A stretch of DNA of 64,000 bases from Streptomyces rugosispiralis (GCF_024505145.1 NZ_JANIAA010000032.1:54152-118151), one strand, 5' to 3'. Counted from the stretch's first letter, positions 1-7,849 are shown. Numbers and translations are program-made. The notes: generated from the sequence alone by a model not told the origin.

Positions 1-91
1 GAACGCCGTCACGAATGGCGACCCGCAGCTGCCGGTATGCCTGGTCGGCCAGCGACGTGGTCTCCATGGGACCCAGGGCGTCAGCACTCAT
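1..91 (-). CDS. GntR-family regulator, N-terminus only (runs off the window)
   Basis: Only the first 30 codons are present; the gene continues beyond base 1. Reading from the ATG at 91, the protein starts MSADALGPME and continues with LADQAYRQLRVAIRDG, the typical opening of the GntR winged-helix domain, in which a short tail leads into helix 1 with the pattern LxxQxYxxLRxAI. The effector-binding domain, and so the subfamily (FadR, HutC and others), cannot be seen. A promoter-like palindrome lies about 20 bases upstream, as expected if the gene autoregulates. Family assignment rests on this short stretch alone. Confidence 0.6.
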   Translation of the reverse strand, partial: MSADALGPMETTSLADQAYRQLRVAIRDGV

Positions 92-108
92 GTCGACAAC
101 CGTAGTTC

Positions 109-118
109 TGCTATAGCA
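109..118 (-). promoter_or_regulatory. Palindrome with extended -10 box upstream of the GntR gene
   Basis: TGCTATAGCA is a perfect 10-base palindrome. Read on the minus strand it also forms an extended -10 element (TGC followed by TATAGC) about 20 bases before the GntR ATG, so the leader would be very short. A palindrome on the -10 box is a sensible place for an autoregulating GntR protein to bind. No clear -35 was found. Confidence 0.35.
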
Positions 119-810
119 AACAGTCAATCGCGCGAGCTCGGCGCTCGCGCGTGACCGTGAAGCCGAAGCCTTCGGCGATCAGTCGCACCGGCCGCACGGG
201 GACCCACGCCGCTCGGCGGACCGAGACCTCCCCACCCCCGGCTCGGGCGCCCACCGGCCGCGGTGCGCCCGGCGCGGCGGCGGACCGTACGGCGACTGCC
301 AGGCCGGCCGCTCGATTCGCCCCGGGCCGCCCATGTCGGACTCGGGTGGTACGGAACGCACGTTCATCCGCTCCGGGACGGTGACGTGGAATTCGCCGTC
401 CGTCCAGAAGCGCCCGGAGGCGCACCTGTGGCAACGGCGGAGGACGATCGGCAGGAAGGTGGGCAGACAGGTGGGCACACAGGTGGGCACGACCACCCAG
501 TTATTGGACACGGAGTTACACCAGTTCCAGTGAGAAGACCGCAGCGAAAAGGGGCACGGCGCACAGGTGCGACGCGCGACGGATCAGCGCTTGGTGGGTC
601 TCACTTGGTGTACAACGGCATGTCCTTGACGGAGTGACGTGGGCGGGAGCACGGTATCGGCACACGGGAGTGCGGCTCCACTGATTTCCGGGCGGATGTC
701 GATGCGGCGCGGCCGGGCGCACCGCCCTCGTCCCACCGGACAGGATGGGCTCCCGCGTTCCGGGAGGTCCAGGACGATTGATGATCCGGCGAGTACGGTT
801 CGAGAAGAAC
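119..810. other. Gene-free interval with no supported coding sequence
   Basis: Open frames exist on both strands, but none has a recognisable domain, a good ribosome binding site, or consistent third-position G/C bias, and they overlap one another. The only structure I can point to is a three-copy 12-base tandem repeat (separate entry). Confidence 0.5.
457..492 (+). repeat. 12-base tandem repeat, 3 copies
   Basis: Three contiguous 12-base units, AGGTGGGCAGAC, AGGTGGGCACAC and AGGTGGGCACGA, differ at one to three positions. They sit in the gene-free interval. No function is evident. Confidence 0.75.
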
Positions 811-841
811 GGCCCGTCCCCGCAGGTGGCGGGGACGGGCC
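811..841 (-). terminator. Strong hairpin downstream of the EF-hand gene
   Basis: A 13-base perfect stem (811-823 with 829-841) closes a 5-base loop AGGTG. It lies 78 bases beyond the EF-hand stop codon and is followed on the minus strand by the T-richer stretch GTTCTTCTCG. It is very likely the terminator of that gene. Confidence 0.75.
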
Positions 842-918
842 GCGGGTCTTCGGGCAGCATGCTCGCTTCCGGCGCATACTCGCTCATACGGCGTTCACAC
901 GTGCCGGACCCGGCGGTG

Positions 919-1137
919 TCAGGCGTTCATGGCAGCCCAGAACTCCTCGAAGGACATCTGGCGATCGCCATTGGTGTCGAGCGAGTCGATGAGTTCCTGG
1001 GCCTGCGACTCGGTGATCTCCGAGCCCTCCAACTCCGCCACGACCTTCCGGTATTCGTCGGCGGTGACCAGACCGTCCCCGTCGAGGTCGTAGCGCTCGA
1101 AGACCTTCCGCGCCGCCGTCTCCATGATGTCTGCCAT
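919..1137 (-). CDS. Small EF-hand calcium-binding protein
   Basis: 72 residues, almost entirely a paired EF-hand. The first canonical 12-residue loop is at about 17-28 (DLDGDGLVTADE) and the second at 54-65 (DTNGDRQMSFEE); both have Asp at position 1, acidic or polar residues at 3 and 5, Gly at 6 (the first loop) or the equivalent, and Glu at 12. There is no signal peptide or membrane segment, so it is a cytosolic Ca2+ sensor or buffer of the type common in Streptomyces. The start at 1137 is supported by GGGCGGAG just upstream. It follows the EndoH-like gene on the same strand, with a strong hairpin after its stop. Its binding partner is unknown. Confidence 0.9.
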   Translation of the reverse strand: MADIMETAARKVFERYDLDGDGLVTADEYRKVVAELEGSEITESQAQELIDSLDTNGDRQMSFEEFWAAMNA

Positions 1138-1257
1138 GTGCTCCGCCCTTCTGCGATCTTCCCTGACGGGCCCAGGCTATCCGTCCGCCCGGAGCGGCCC
1201 CGGGCGCCACCCGACCCGACTCACATGGCCGTCCGCGCGCCGGGGCGTGCGGTCGCC

Positions 1258-2193
1258 TTACCGCGTGTAGACGGCGTCACTGCCGTACAGTTCCCTGGTG
1301 AACGCGGAGACGTCGGCGCTGCGATCGGCGCCGTCGAGGTTGTACGTCAGATAGACGCCGTACCCCTCGCTGACGGTGCGGCGGGCGAGGCCGGCGACCG
1401 TGCTCTGCGAGGTCCGGCCGATCTCCACAGCCGCCGGCGACAGCTTCGACTTGGGCAGTGCCACGCGGGGAACCTGCCAGGTGCCGTAGTACGGGTTCCA
1501 GGCGTAGTCGAACTTGGACGAGATGTCGACGCCGCCGTAGGAGAGGCGCGACGCGGCCGGGCCGATGTTGTAGAGGCTGATGATCTTGTCCGGCATGTTC
1601 GCGCGCAGCGCCGTCACCAGGTGCACGAATGAGCTGTCGTTGGGCTGGCCTGTGCCGTTGTTACCGTACTCCGCGTACTCGTCATCGAAGTCGATGCCGT
1701 CGAGGCCGTACTTGGCCACGGTGTCCGACAGTTGTTTCGCGAACGCCGAAGCCGCTTGCTGGGACGGGAAGTTGGCGAAGCCCGCACCCTGGTGGTTGCC
1801 GAGCACCGAGAGGACGACCTTGATGCCCTTCTGCTGCAACGGCCGTATCTCGGTGGCGGCGTTGTCGAGGACGCGCTGCACGTTCTCGTTGAAGTGCAGA
1901 TACGCCGCCTTCGTACCCGTGTCGTAGTTGATGTTCGCCGCGAAGACCACGGCGACGTCGAAGACGTTGCCGCCGCCGTTGGCGAGGGTGTACTTGCCGA
2001 CATTCCGCATGCTGTTGTTGTTCACCTCGACGTACGCCACCGAGGTCGGCCCCTGTTTCGCGGCAGCGGGGGCCGCCGCCGCGCCGGTCGAGGCGGTCGC
2101 GGTGGTTCCGGCGATCCCGGCGAAGGCGAGGGCCGCGACCACCGAGAGCGCGAACGCGGCCGTCCGTAATCTGCTCCGTACCAGAGTGAACAT
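1258..2193 (-). CDS. Secreted endo-beta-N-acetylglucosaminidase, GH18 (EndoH type)
   Basis: 311 residues. The ATG at 2193 (MFTLVRSRLR) is chosen over a longer frame because it gives a classical signal peptide (basic start, hydrophobic core about 11-30, Ala-rich cleavage region) and is preceded by GGGGAGA. The mature part carries the GH18 active-site pattern DGIDFDDEY at about 165-173; the Asp170 and Glu172 positions match the catalytic Asp/Glu pair of EndoH. EndoH-type enzymes cut the chitobiose core of high-mannose and hybrid N-glycans and leave one GlcNAc on the protein. The overall sequence closely resembles the S. plicatus enzyme as I remember it. The likely role is scavenging glycans from eukaryotic glycoproteins outside the cell. 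Confidence 0.93.
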   Translation of the reverse strand: MFTLVRSRLRTAAFALSVVAALAFAGIAGTTATASTGAAAAPAAAKQGPTSVAYVEVNNNSMRNVGKYTLANGGGNVFDVAVVFAANINYDTGTKAAYLHFNENVQRVLDNAATEIRPLQQKGIKVVLSVLGNHQGAGFANFPSQQAASAFAKQLSDTVAKYGLDGIDFDDEYAEYGNNGTGQPNDSSFVHLVTALRANMPDKIISLYNIGPAASRLSYGGVDISSKFDYAWNPYYGTWQVPRVALPKSKLSPAAVEIGRTSQSTVAGLARRTVSEGYGVYLTYNLDGADRSADVSAFTRELYGSDAVYTR

Positions 2194-2377
2194 CGTTGAC
2201 CGGTCTCCCCTCGCTGGGTCGGCGCCCGACCTGTTCGAAGCGCCGCGTGAGCCCTCCAAGTCTTCCGCTCCCGTGACCGAATCCCGAGAATCGCGCGCGA
2301 ACTCTTCACGACTCCCACGCACATCACAATCCCCATCGCCCACCGGCTCGCCGACGTGGCGTACGTATAACTCACCC

Positions 2378-2533
2378 GGGTGCGGGGTCGGAGAACTCGC
2401 AGCCCATCTGTCCGCGCTCGGCTACCACGTCGACGCCGTCGACTGGTCCGGCAACGCCCTCGCCGAGGCGACCGCCCAGCACGGAAACGCCGCCCGGTGG
2501 CTGCGCCTGGACATCGAGCTCGAGCGATCGAAG
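2378..2533 (+). pseudogene. Methyltransferase N-terminal fragment (class I, SAM-dependent)
   Basis: One frame reads GCGVGELAAHLSALGYHVDA and then VDWSGNALAEA and RWLRLDIE, which is motif I with the following acidic strand of a class I methyltransferase. Homology ends abruptly at about 2533, and the adjoining frame becomes an ASCH domain. No plausible start codon with a ribosome binding site precedes it, because the upstream bases are the promoter side of the EndoH gene. It is a gene remnant. In Streptomyces such methyltransferase domains can be fused to Nudix domains, so this piece and the Nudix remnant downstream may come from one ancestral gene. Confidence 0.65.
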
Positions 2534-3299
2534 TACGCGTCGGCACACCCAAGAAGGCGGCCGTCGAGACCGGGGACACGATCGTCTTCCGTGAGCCGGA
2601 CAGCGGGCGGGAACTCGACATCGTCGCGCGGCGAATCACTCCGTACGGCTCATTCGAGGAGCTTCTTGACGCGGAGGATCCGGTACGCATCGATCCCGAC
2701 CGCACACGCGAGGAGCAGCTCGCCGGCCTCCGCCGCGGCTACCCGCCGGACAAGGAGGCCCTCGGCGCTCTCGCCTTCGAGTTCGACCACCGGCCGGGAC
2801 GGCCCGGCCACACCATGCCCATGACTCCCGAGGAGTACGTCCAGACGGTGCCCCATCACACGGTGTACGGCTGCCTGTACATCCGCGACGAGCACGACCG
2901 CCCGGTACTGCTGCGCTCCGTGTACGGCGACCGGCTGTGGCAGCTCCCCGGAGGCAACCCGACGCCGGGGAGGACCCCCTGGGGACCGCACGCCGCGAAG
3001 CGGCCGAGGAGACCGGGCTCGAACTCGGCCAGGGCCAACCGCGTCTGCTGCTGACGCACTACCTGCTGCCAGGCACCCGCTGGCCACTGGGCAAGATCGG
3101 TTTCGTCTTCGACGGCGGCCGGCTCAGCTCCGGGCAGCTGCGCCGCGTCCGGCTCGACCCGGCCGAGCACGACCTGTGGGCCGTCCACGATCTCGCCCAG
3201 TGGCGACGGCTCATGGGCGAGGGGCCCTTCGCCCGCCTCGATGCCATCGAACGGGCACGCCAGGACCGAGGACCGCACTATCTGGTCACCGGGCCTTGA
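2527..3299 (+). pseudogene. ASCH-domain fragment plus frameshifted Nudix hydrolase
   Basis: From 2527 one frame encodes IEVRVGTPKKAAVETGDTI and continues to about 2800 with an ASCH-like (RNA-binding PUA-fold) domain that lacks its usual first strand. The same frame continues into a Nudix domain (HHTVYGCLYIRDEHDRPVLL, then LWQLPGGN), where the frame breaks at about 2961. The Nudix box REAAEETGLEL and the C-terminus are in another frame ending at 3299, so one base appears to be missing just after the GGN codons. A Nudix ORF could start at ATG 2815 or 2821, but it would terminate early unless the shift is a sequencing error. As written, the gene is broken twice: truncated at the 5' side and frameshifted within the catalytic motif. 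Confidence 0.75.
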
Positions 3300-3322
3300 G
3301 CCGGCGCGACCGTCCTCAGCGA

Positions 3323-3349
3323 CCAGGGCGTACTCCTCGGCCGCCCTGG
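3323..3349. terminator. Hairpin between convergent Nudix remnant and flavin monooxygenase
   Basis: Perfect 8-base arms CCAGGGCG (3323-3330) and CGCCCTGG (3342-3349) enclose an 11-base loop between two converging genes. It is a plausible bidirectional terminator. Confidence 0.6.
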
Positions 3350-3364
3350 TGCCGACTTAGCCGA

Positions 3365-4795
3365 CTATCCGGCGGGCGTGCCGAACCAGCGGGAGAGGTG
3401 GCCGTCCAGGTCCCGCTGGTCGTCGCCGATCCAGGCGACGTGGCCGTCGGGGCGTAGCAGGACGCACGGGACATCCAGTGCCGCGGTGGGGTCCGCGAGG
3501 TGATCGACCCGGTCCGACCAGCCGCCGGCGGTCAGGCGTTCGGTGCGGTCCAGCAGCAGGCCGCGGCCGCGGTGCAGCAGATCGTAGAGGTGGCCGTGTT
3601 TCACGTCGATGTCGGGTAGGCGCCGGCCGAGCAGGTCGGGGCCTTCGCCGACGTCGTAGCGGATGCCGATCGCGGTGATCTTCTCGATGAGACGGCGGTT
3701 CACCTCGTCGAAGTCCATCAGTTCGGTGAGCAGCCTGCGCACGGCCTGCGGGCCAGGTTCGGTGGACAGCAGTTCCATCTGGGCGCGGGTGTTGTCCAGC
3801 ACGTCCTCGGCGACCGGATGGCGTTCGGCGTGGTAGGTGTCCAGCAGTGTTTCCGGCGCCCAGCCACGGACTTGTGCGGCCAGTTTCCAGCCCAGGTTGA
3901 ACGCGTCCTGAACACCCAGGTTGAGGCCCTGTCCGCCGGTGGGTGGGTGGATGTGTGCCGCGTCGCCGGCCAGCAGCACCCGCCCGACCCGATAGCGTTC
4001 GGCCAGCCGGGTGGCATCCCCGAAGCGGGACAACCAGCGCGGGGAGTGCACGCCGAAATCGGTTCCGGCGATGGCGCGCAGCCGTTGTTTGAAAGCCTCG
4101 AGGGTGGGTGGTTCCGCGCGATCGCCGACTCCCGCGGCGGGGACTACGACGCCATATACCCCTTCGCCGACGGGCCTGAGCCAGAATCGCTTGTTGGTCT
4201 CGCCGATTTCGGTCACCTTGGCGGCGATCTCCCCCTGCGGCACGCCCACTTCCATCTCGCCCATCAGCGTCTCGGTCCGCGAGGGCTCGCCGGGGAAGCC
4301 GACGCCCAGCAGTTTGCGCACCGTACTGCGCCCGCCGTCACAGCCGACGAGATAGCGCGAACGCAACTGTTCGCCATCGGCCAGCTCGACGGTCACACCG
4401 TCGTCGTCCTGCTCGAAATCGGCCACCGTACAGCCGCGTCGGACCTGCGCGCCCAGTTGGGCCGCATGCTCCTCGAGCAGGCGGACGATGACCGGTTGCG
4501 GGATGCCCAGCAGATAGGCATGCGCGGAATCCAGGCCCTGGGGCGCGGGTTTGTCGATGGCGGCGAAGAATCCGCCGGCCGGGCGCTGTCTTCCGTGTTC
4601 GCGCACGCGATCCAGCAGCCCGCGCATCGCCATCAGCTCGAGACTGCGCATGTGCAGACCGACGATGCGGACGAACGATACGGGCTCGGTTTCCTTCTCC
4701 AGAACGAGTACCCGCACATCGTGCAGCCGTAGTTCGGCGGCCAGCGTCGCGCCGGCCGGCCCGCACCCGGCAATGATCACGTCGAACGTGTCCAT
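3365..4795 (-). CDS. rox: FAD-dependent monooxygenase, rifampin monooxygenase-like
   Basis: 476 residues of the PheA/TfdB flavoprotein hydroxylase family. It has an N-terminal dinucleotide fold with GCGPAG at 10-15, the DG motif in YLVGCDGGRSTVRKLLG near 150-165, and the second FAD motif RVLLAGDAAHIHPPTGGQG near 275. Length and long stretches of the sequence agree with my memory of Nocardia/Streptomyces rifampin monooxygenases, which hydroxylate the rifamycin naphthoquinone and inactivate the drug. Other class A hydroxylases share the fold, so the substrate is an inference. The start at 4795 has GAAAGG eight bases upstream. An 18-codon leader ORF and a hairpin that abuts this ribosome binding site lie ahead of the gene, which suggests inducible expression. 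Confidence 0.82.
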   Translation of the reverse strand: MDTFDVIIAGCGPAGATLAAELRLHDVRVLVLEKETEPVSFVRIVGLHMRSLELMAMRGLLDRVREHGRQRPAGGFFAAIDKPAPQGLDSAHAYLLGIPQPVIVRLLEEHAAQLGAQVRRGCTVADFEQDDDGVTVELADGEQLRSRYLVGCDGGRSTVRKLLGVGFPGEPSRTETLMGEMEVGVPQGEIAAKVTEIGETNKRFWLRPVGEGVYGVVVPAAGVGDRAEPPTLEAFKQRLRAIAGTDFGVHSPRWLSRFGDATRLAERYRVGRVLLAGDAAHIHPPTGGQGLNLGVQDAFNLGWKLAAQVRGWAPETLLDTYHAERHPVAEDVLDNTRAQMELLSTEPGPQAVRRLLTELMDFDEVNRRLIEKITAIGIRYDVGEGPDLLGRRLPDIDVKHGHLYDLLHRGRGLLLDRTERLTAGGWSDRVDHLADPTAALDVPCVLLRPDGHVAWIGDDQRDLDGHLSRWFGTPAG

Positions 4796-4808
4796 AGGTG
4801 TTGCCTTT

Positions 4809-4838
4809 CGGGAGTGCCTTGTTGTCGAGGCGCTCCCG
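4809..4838 (-). promoter_or_regulatory. Inverted repeat abutting the rox ribosome binding site (possible attenuator)
   Basis: Ten-base arms CGGGAGTGCC (4809-4818) and GGCGCTCCCG (4829-4838) pair with one G-T wobble around a 10-base loop. In the minus-strand transcript the hairpin starts 12 bases after the leader-peptide stop codon and ends where the GAAAGG ribosome binding site (4809-4804) begins. That places it where a ribosome finishing or stalling on the leader would disturb it. No T-run follows, so control of translation is as likely as termination. Confidence 0.55.
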
Positions 4839-4850
4839 GCGACACCTACG

Positions 4851-4904
4851 TCAATCGCCGGCCGTGACGGAAAGGGGGAGCACCCACGTCGATACTGCGT
4901 TCAT
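4851..4904 (-). CDS. Putative 17-residue leader peptide upstream of rox
   Basis: ATG at 4904 is preceded at 8 bases by a near-perfect Shine-Dalgarno sequence (GAGGAGGTGA, 4911-4920), the strongest in this neighbourhood. The encoded peptide is MNAVSTWVLPLSVTAGD and ends in TGA at 4851. It is too short for a functional protein. Its position (a strong start, a tiny ORF, then a hairpin touching the next gene's ribosome binding site) is the layout of attenuation leaders. Nothing in the peptide is a run of one amino acid, so the signal, if any, is not simple amino-acid starvation. Confidence 0.55.
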   Translation of the reverse strand: MNAVSTWVLPLSVTAGD

Positions 4905-4941
4905 GGGTCTCACCTCCTCGGGCGGTGTCACGGTCAACCGC

Positions 4942-4972
4942 AACCTACAAGCCCTGGTGGCACCCCGTCCAA
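4942..4972 (-). promoter_or_regulatory. Candidate promoter for the leader/rox transcript
   Basis: On the minus strand TTGGAC (4972-4967) and TAGGTT (4947-4942) are separated by 19 bases. The -10 fits the Streptomyces TAGRRT type; the spacing is long. Transcription would start near 4935 and give a leader of about 30 bases before the leader-peptide ATG. Rifamycin-inactivation genes in actinomycetes are known to carry an inverted-repeat rifamycin-associated element near the promoter; I could not confirm one here from memory of its consensus. Confidence 0.35.
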
Positions 4973-5068
4973 CCCTTTTCGGGGCCGCTTCGGCCGTGGT
5001 GGCCGAGTTCGAGGCAGCGGGTGCGGGGGCGCCTCCATCCTGCGCCGCCGACGGCGTCGCCGCTCGGC

Positions 5069-6061
5069 TCAGGTGTCGAGGAGTTCCGGCACGAAGATGT
5101 CCTCGCACGTCAGCCGGTGCTTCGACAGGCCCTGCTCATGGTGGTAGCGCAGGAAGGTGTCGATGGCCTTGCGGTTCGCGGCGACCCCGTAGGGCCACCA
5201 GTCGTCGCCGAGCAGTCGGCGGTTCTCCTCGAACAGCGCGCTGAACCACGGCGTGATGACGCTCATGTGCTGCTTCGCGGCGTCGACGAGGTACTTCCGC
5301 TCGGCGAGCGCCTTGGCTTCCGTGAAGGCGTCGTAGACGGCCCGTGCGAGGCCCCGCCGCCGTGCCAGTTCCCTGCGGATCGCGACGATGTGCATCGGGG
5401 GGAAGATCCCGGTGCGGCGGTAGTAGTCGCGCTCGACGGCCTCGTAGTCGGGGAACAGGCGGGCGACCTTCGGTGAACCGTCCAGCACCGCCCGCGGCAC
5501 GTCGATGGAGATCAGTGCGTCGATCTCGCCGGATTCGAGCATGGCACCCAGGGTCTGGCCGTCCTCCGCCTGGCGCACGTCGACGCCGTCCGGGACGGGC
5601 CGCGGGATCCAGTCGCAGGCGGGGACGGGGTGGTTGGTGCCGCCGATGACCCAGCGGCACTGGTCGGGGGTCACACCGTACTCGTCAGCGAGGATGCCCT
5701 TCGGCCAGATCCCGGCGTCGTGGCCGTAGAGCGTGAACTCGCCGACGGTCCGGCCGACGAGGTCCCGCGGCTTCTCGATCCCGCCGGCGGTGTTCACGAA
5801 GATCGCCGAGTGGCGGAAGTTGCGGTTGGGCAGGATCGGCAGCGCCAGGAACGGCGCGTCGTCGAGGTCGAAGGTGCGCAGGAAGTAGGTGAGACCGAAC
5901 TCGGCAAGGTCGTAGTGCCCCTCGACGGTGCGACGGAAGATGTCCGATACGAGGGGTGCCGTCTCGAACACCGCGTCCACCCCGTCGACCGTCACCCGGC
6001 CGTCGAACAGTGCCTCGGTGTGCTCGTAGGTGTATACGCCGATGCTCAGCTCCGTGCCCAT
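5069..6061 (-). CDS. 4,5-dihydroxyphthalate decarboxylase-like protein
   Basis: 330 residues. The start at 6061 (MGTELSIGVYTYEHTEALFD) is preferred because GGAGAGGAG lies eight bases upstream and a longer frame would run through the promoter. The sequence resembles the family annotated as 4,5-dihydroxyphthalate decarboxylase, which is structurally a periplasmic-binding-protein fold without a signal peptide: strands at LSIGVYTYEHT, the central WPKGILADEYGV and the late PDYEAVERDYYRRTGIFPPMHI. In phthalate catabolism the enzyme makes protocatechuate, but many actinobacterial members sit away from phthalate genes, so the substrate is open. It is divergent from a TetR gene, with a perfect operator-like repeat between them, and is probably repressed by it. 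Confidence 0.72.
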   Translation of the reverse strand: MGTELSIGVYTYEHTEALFDGRVTVDGVDAVFETAPLVSDIFRRTVEGHYDLAEFGLTYFLRTFDLDDAPFLALPILPNRNFRHSAIFVNTAGGIEKPRDLVGRTVGEFTLYGHDAGIWPKGILADEYGVTPDQCRWVIGGTNHPVPACDWIPRPVPDGVDVRQAEDGQTLGAMLESGEIDALISIDVPRAVLDGSPKVARLFPDYEAVERDYYRRTGIFPPMHIVAIRRELARRRGLARAVYDAFTEAKALAERKYLVDAAKQHMSVITPWFSALFEENRRLLGDDWWPYGVAANRKAIDTFLRYHHEQGLSKHRLTCEDIFVPELLDT

Positions 6062-6161
6062 CGGTGGATCTCCTCTCCGGGAGCTCGTCGGGAGGCCGCG
6101 GCCCGCTTCCGTAAATGGTTGTTCACTTTTATGGTGGTCCCGGAGCAGCCGAGCCGTCAAG

Positions 6162-6177
6162 GTGAATGTTCATTCAC
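6162..6177. promoter_or_regulatory. Probable TetR operator in the divergent promoter
   Basis: GTGAATG-TT-CATTCAC is a perfect inverted repeat of 7-base arms around a 2-base centre. It lies just before the TetR gene start and about 100 bases from the divergent decarboxylase-like gene. A degenerate relative, AATGGTTGTTCAC, occurs at about 6115-6127. Both the form and the position are typical of TetR autoregulation. Confidence 0.65.
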
Positions 6178-6193
6178 GATGAAAGGGGCCGCC

Positions 6194-6811
6194 ATGCCGC
6201 GCCTCACAGCCGAGCGCCGCGAGGCCAAGCGCGCCGAGATCGTCGCGGCGGCCCGCCGCTGCTTCTCCCGCGACGGGTTCCACCAGACTTCGATGCCGGA
6301 CATCGCCGCGGAGGCAGGCGTCTCGGCCGGGGCGCCCTACCGCTACTTCACGAGCAAGGAGGAGATCGTCCTCGCCATCGCGGGCGACGCGTTCCGGCTG
6401 ATCTTCGAACCGGTTGAGCGGCTGGCCGAGAGCACCGACGCCCCGGGCGTCGCGCAACTGGTGGCCGCCGCGCTCGACACGATCAGCGGCGAGACGGTGC
6501 GGGACGCGGCGGGGCACCCGGTCGCGGTCGACGAGCTGCTGCGCTGCGTCGTACAGACGTGGTCGGAGGTGCTGCGCAATGACGAGGTGCGTGGCCCCGC
6601 CGCGGAGGGCTTCGAGAAGGTCCGAGCCAGTATCGCCGACGCGCTGCGCCGCGGCCGGGCCGCGGGCGCGGTGCCGCCCGCCGTGGACCCGGAACGCGGA
6701 GCCCGCGTGGTGATGGGGCTGCTGCACGGATTCCTGCTCCAGCGCGTGGCCTTCGGACTCACGGACACGACCGGCTTGGCGGACGACCTGCGTGCCGGAC
6801 TGCTCTTGTGA
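6194..6811 (+). CDS. TetR-family transcriptional regulator
   Basis: 205 residues. The HTH is at about 20-60 (IVAAARRCFSRDGFHQTSM, then IAAEAGVSAGAPYRYFTSKEEI), the standard TetR_N domain with the YRYF recognition helix. The C-terminal ligand domain is unclassified. ATG 6194 is preferred over ATG 6179 because AAAGGGG lies 6 bases before it and because the earlier start overlaps the operator-like repeat. Divergent from the decarboxylase-like gene, it is likely the repressor of that gene and of itself, released by an unknown aromatic or small-molecule ligand. Confidence 0.88.
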   Translation: MPRLTAERREAKRAEIVAAARRCFSRDGFHQTSMPDIAAEAGVSAGAPYRYFTSKEEIVLAIAGDAFRLIFEPVERLAESTDAPGVAQLVAAALDTISGETVRDAAGHPVAVDELLRCVVQTWSEVLRNDEVRGPAAEGFEKVRASIADALRRGRAAGAVPPAVDPERGARVVMGLLHGFLLQRVAFGLTDTTGLADDLRAGLLL

Positions 6812-7063
6812 TGGGCGAGTTCATCGCCAGGCGGCGGCAGCGACGCCGGCCGCCAACAGCCTTGCTCTCCGCCGCCGGGATTGTCGGCTACCGGTAGGAT
6901 GACCGGAAGAGGCTGATCCTGATGGCCCTTGACCAGGCCAGCGGGTGTCCGCGGGGCGGTTGCGGTCGCTGGAGGGTGGATCGGACACGACGGGGGGGCT
7001 CGCGTTGGATCGCCTGGCCGGAGCGGAACTGGAAGACGGCCCAACCCGAACTGTCGGCGAGCG

Positions 7064-7085
7064 GCGCCCCGCCTTGGTGGGGCGC
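7064..7085. terminator. Hairpin between the TetR and PAP2 genes
   Basis: GCGCCCCGCC (7064-7073) pairs with GGTGGGGCGC (7076-7085) with one G-T wobble across a 2-base apex; in practice the loop will be four bases or more. It stands in the 375-base gap between two same-strand genes. I see no other convincing structure in that gap. Confidence 0.4.
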
Positions 7086-7186
7086 GGTCAGCGGCTCCGC
7101 CGACGCGGGCCTGCCCGAGCGGGTGCCCGGCCGACCGCTCCGTACAAGAAGGTCACTACCGCAGGCCGACCGGACGCGGTGGGCGT

Positions 7187-7849
7187 GTGACCGGCCGGCC
7201 GGTGCCCGCGGTGCTGCCCCGGTCGCTGCACGCGCGGCTCGGGCCGATCGCGGCCCTCGCCGCGCTGGTGGTCGGCGTGCTCGGGGTCCTGTACGCCGGC
7301 CACAGCGAGCCCGGCGGGGTGGACAGGTGGATCGTCCGGCCGACGGCGGACAGTGTGCGGCCGCCCTGGAGGCGCGTCGCGCTGGCCATGGACTTCCTGG
7401 GGGAACCCGCCGGAGCGGCGACGCTGATTGTGGCCGCCGTGGCGGGCTGCCTGCTGCTTCGGCGTCCTCGCGCGGCGGTGCTCGTCGTCGCCGGCCCCGC
7501 CATGACCGTGGGGACGGCGACGCTGCTCAAGCATCTGGTGGGACGGACCATCCACGGCGACGGCAACCTGTCCTATCCGAGCGGGCACACCGCCTTCTTC
7601 ACCGGACTCGCCATCATCGTGGCGCTGCTCGCGACCGGCCGGTTCGGCCTCGGCGGGACGGCCGGCACATCACTCGTGCTCGTCGCGGCGCTCGTGGCCG
7701 GCGCCGCGATGGGATGGGCGCAGGTCGCTCTGGGCGCGCACTATCCGACCGATGTCCTCGGCGGCTGGTGCACCGCGCTGGCGGTGATTCCGGCGACCGC
7801 GTGGCTGGTCGATCGGATGGCCGACGCCCCTCGGCGGGAGCGTCGCTGA
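7187..7849 (+). CDS. PAP2-superfamily membrane phosphatase
   Basis: 220 residues from GTG 7187 (VTGRPVPAVL); the longer upstream frame has no coding character. The three PAP2 motifs are in order: KHLVGRTIHG (KxxxGR type), the YPSGHTA motif with the catalytic-motif His, and HYPTDVLGG with the nucleophile-side His and Asp. Five or so hydrophobic helices surround them (for example IAALAALVVGVLGVLYAG near the start). Such enzymes dephosphorylate lipid phosphates such as undecaprenyl diphosphate or phosphatidate at the membrane. It converges with the last gene of the exopolysaccharide operon, so a role in recycling the lipid carrier is attractive but unproven. Confidence 0.85.
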   Translation: MTGRPVPAVLPRSLHARLGPIAALAALVVGVLGVLYAGHSEPGGVDRWIVRPTADSVRPPWRRVALAMDFLGEPAGAATLIVAAVAGCLLLRRPRAAVLVVAGPAMTVGTATLLKHLVGRTIHGDGNLSYPSGHTAFFTGLAIIVALLATGRFGLGGTAGTSLVLVAALVAGAAMGWAQVALGAHYPTDVLGGWCTALAVIPATAWLVDRMADAPRRERR

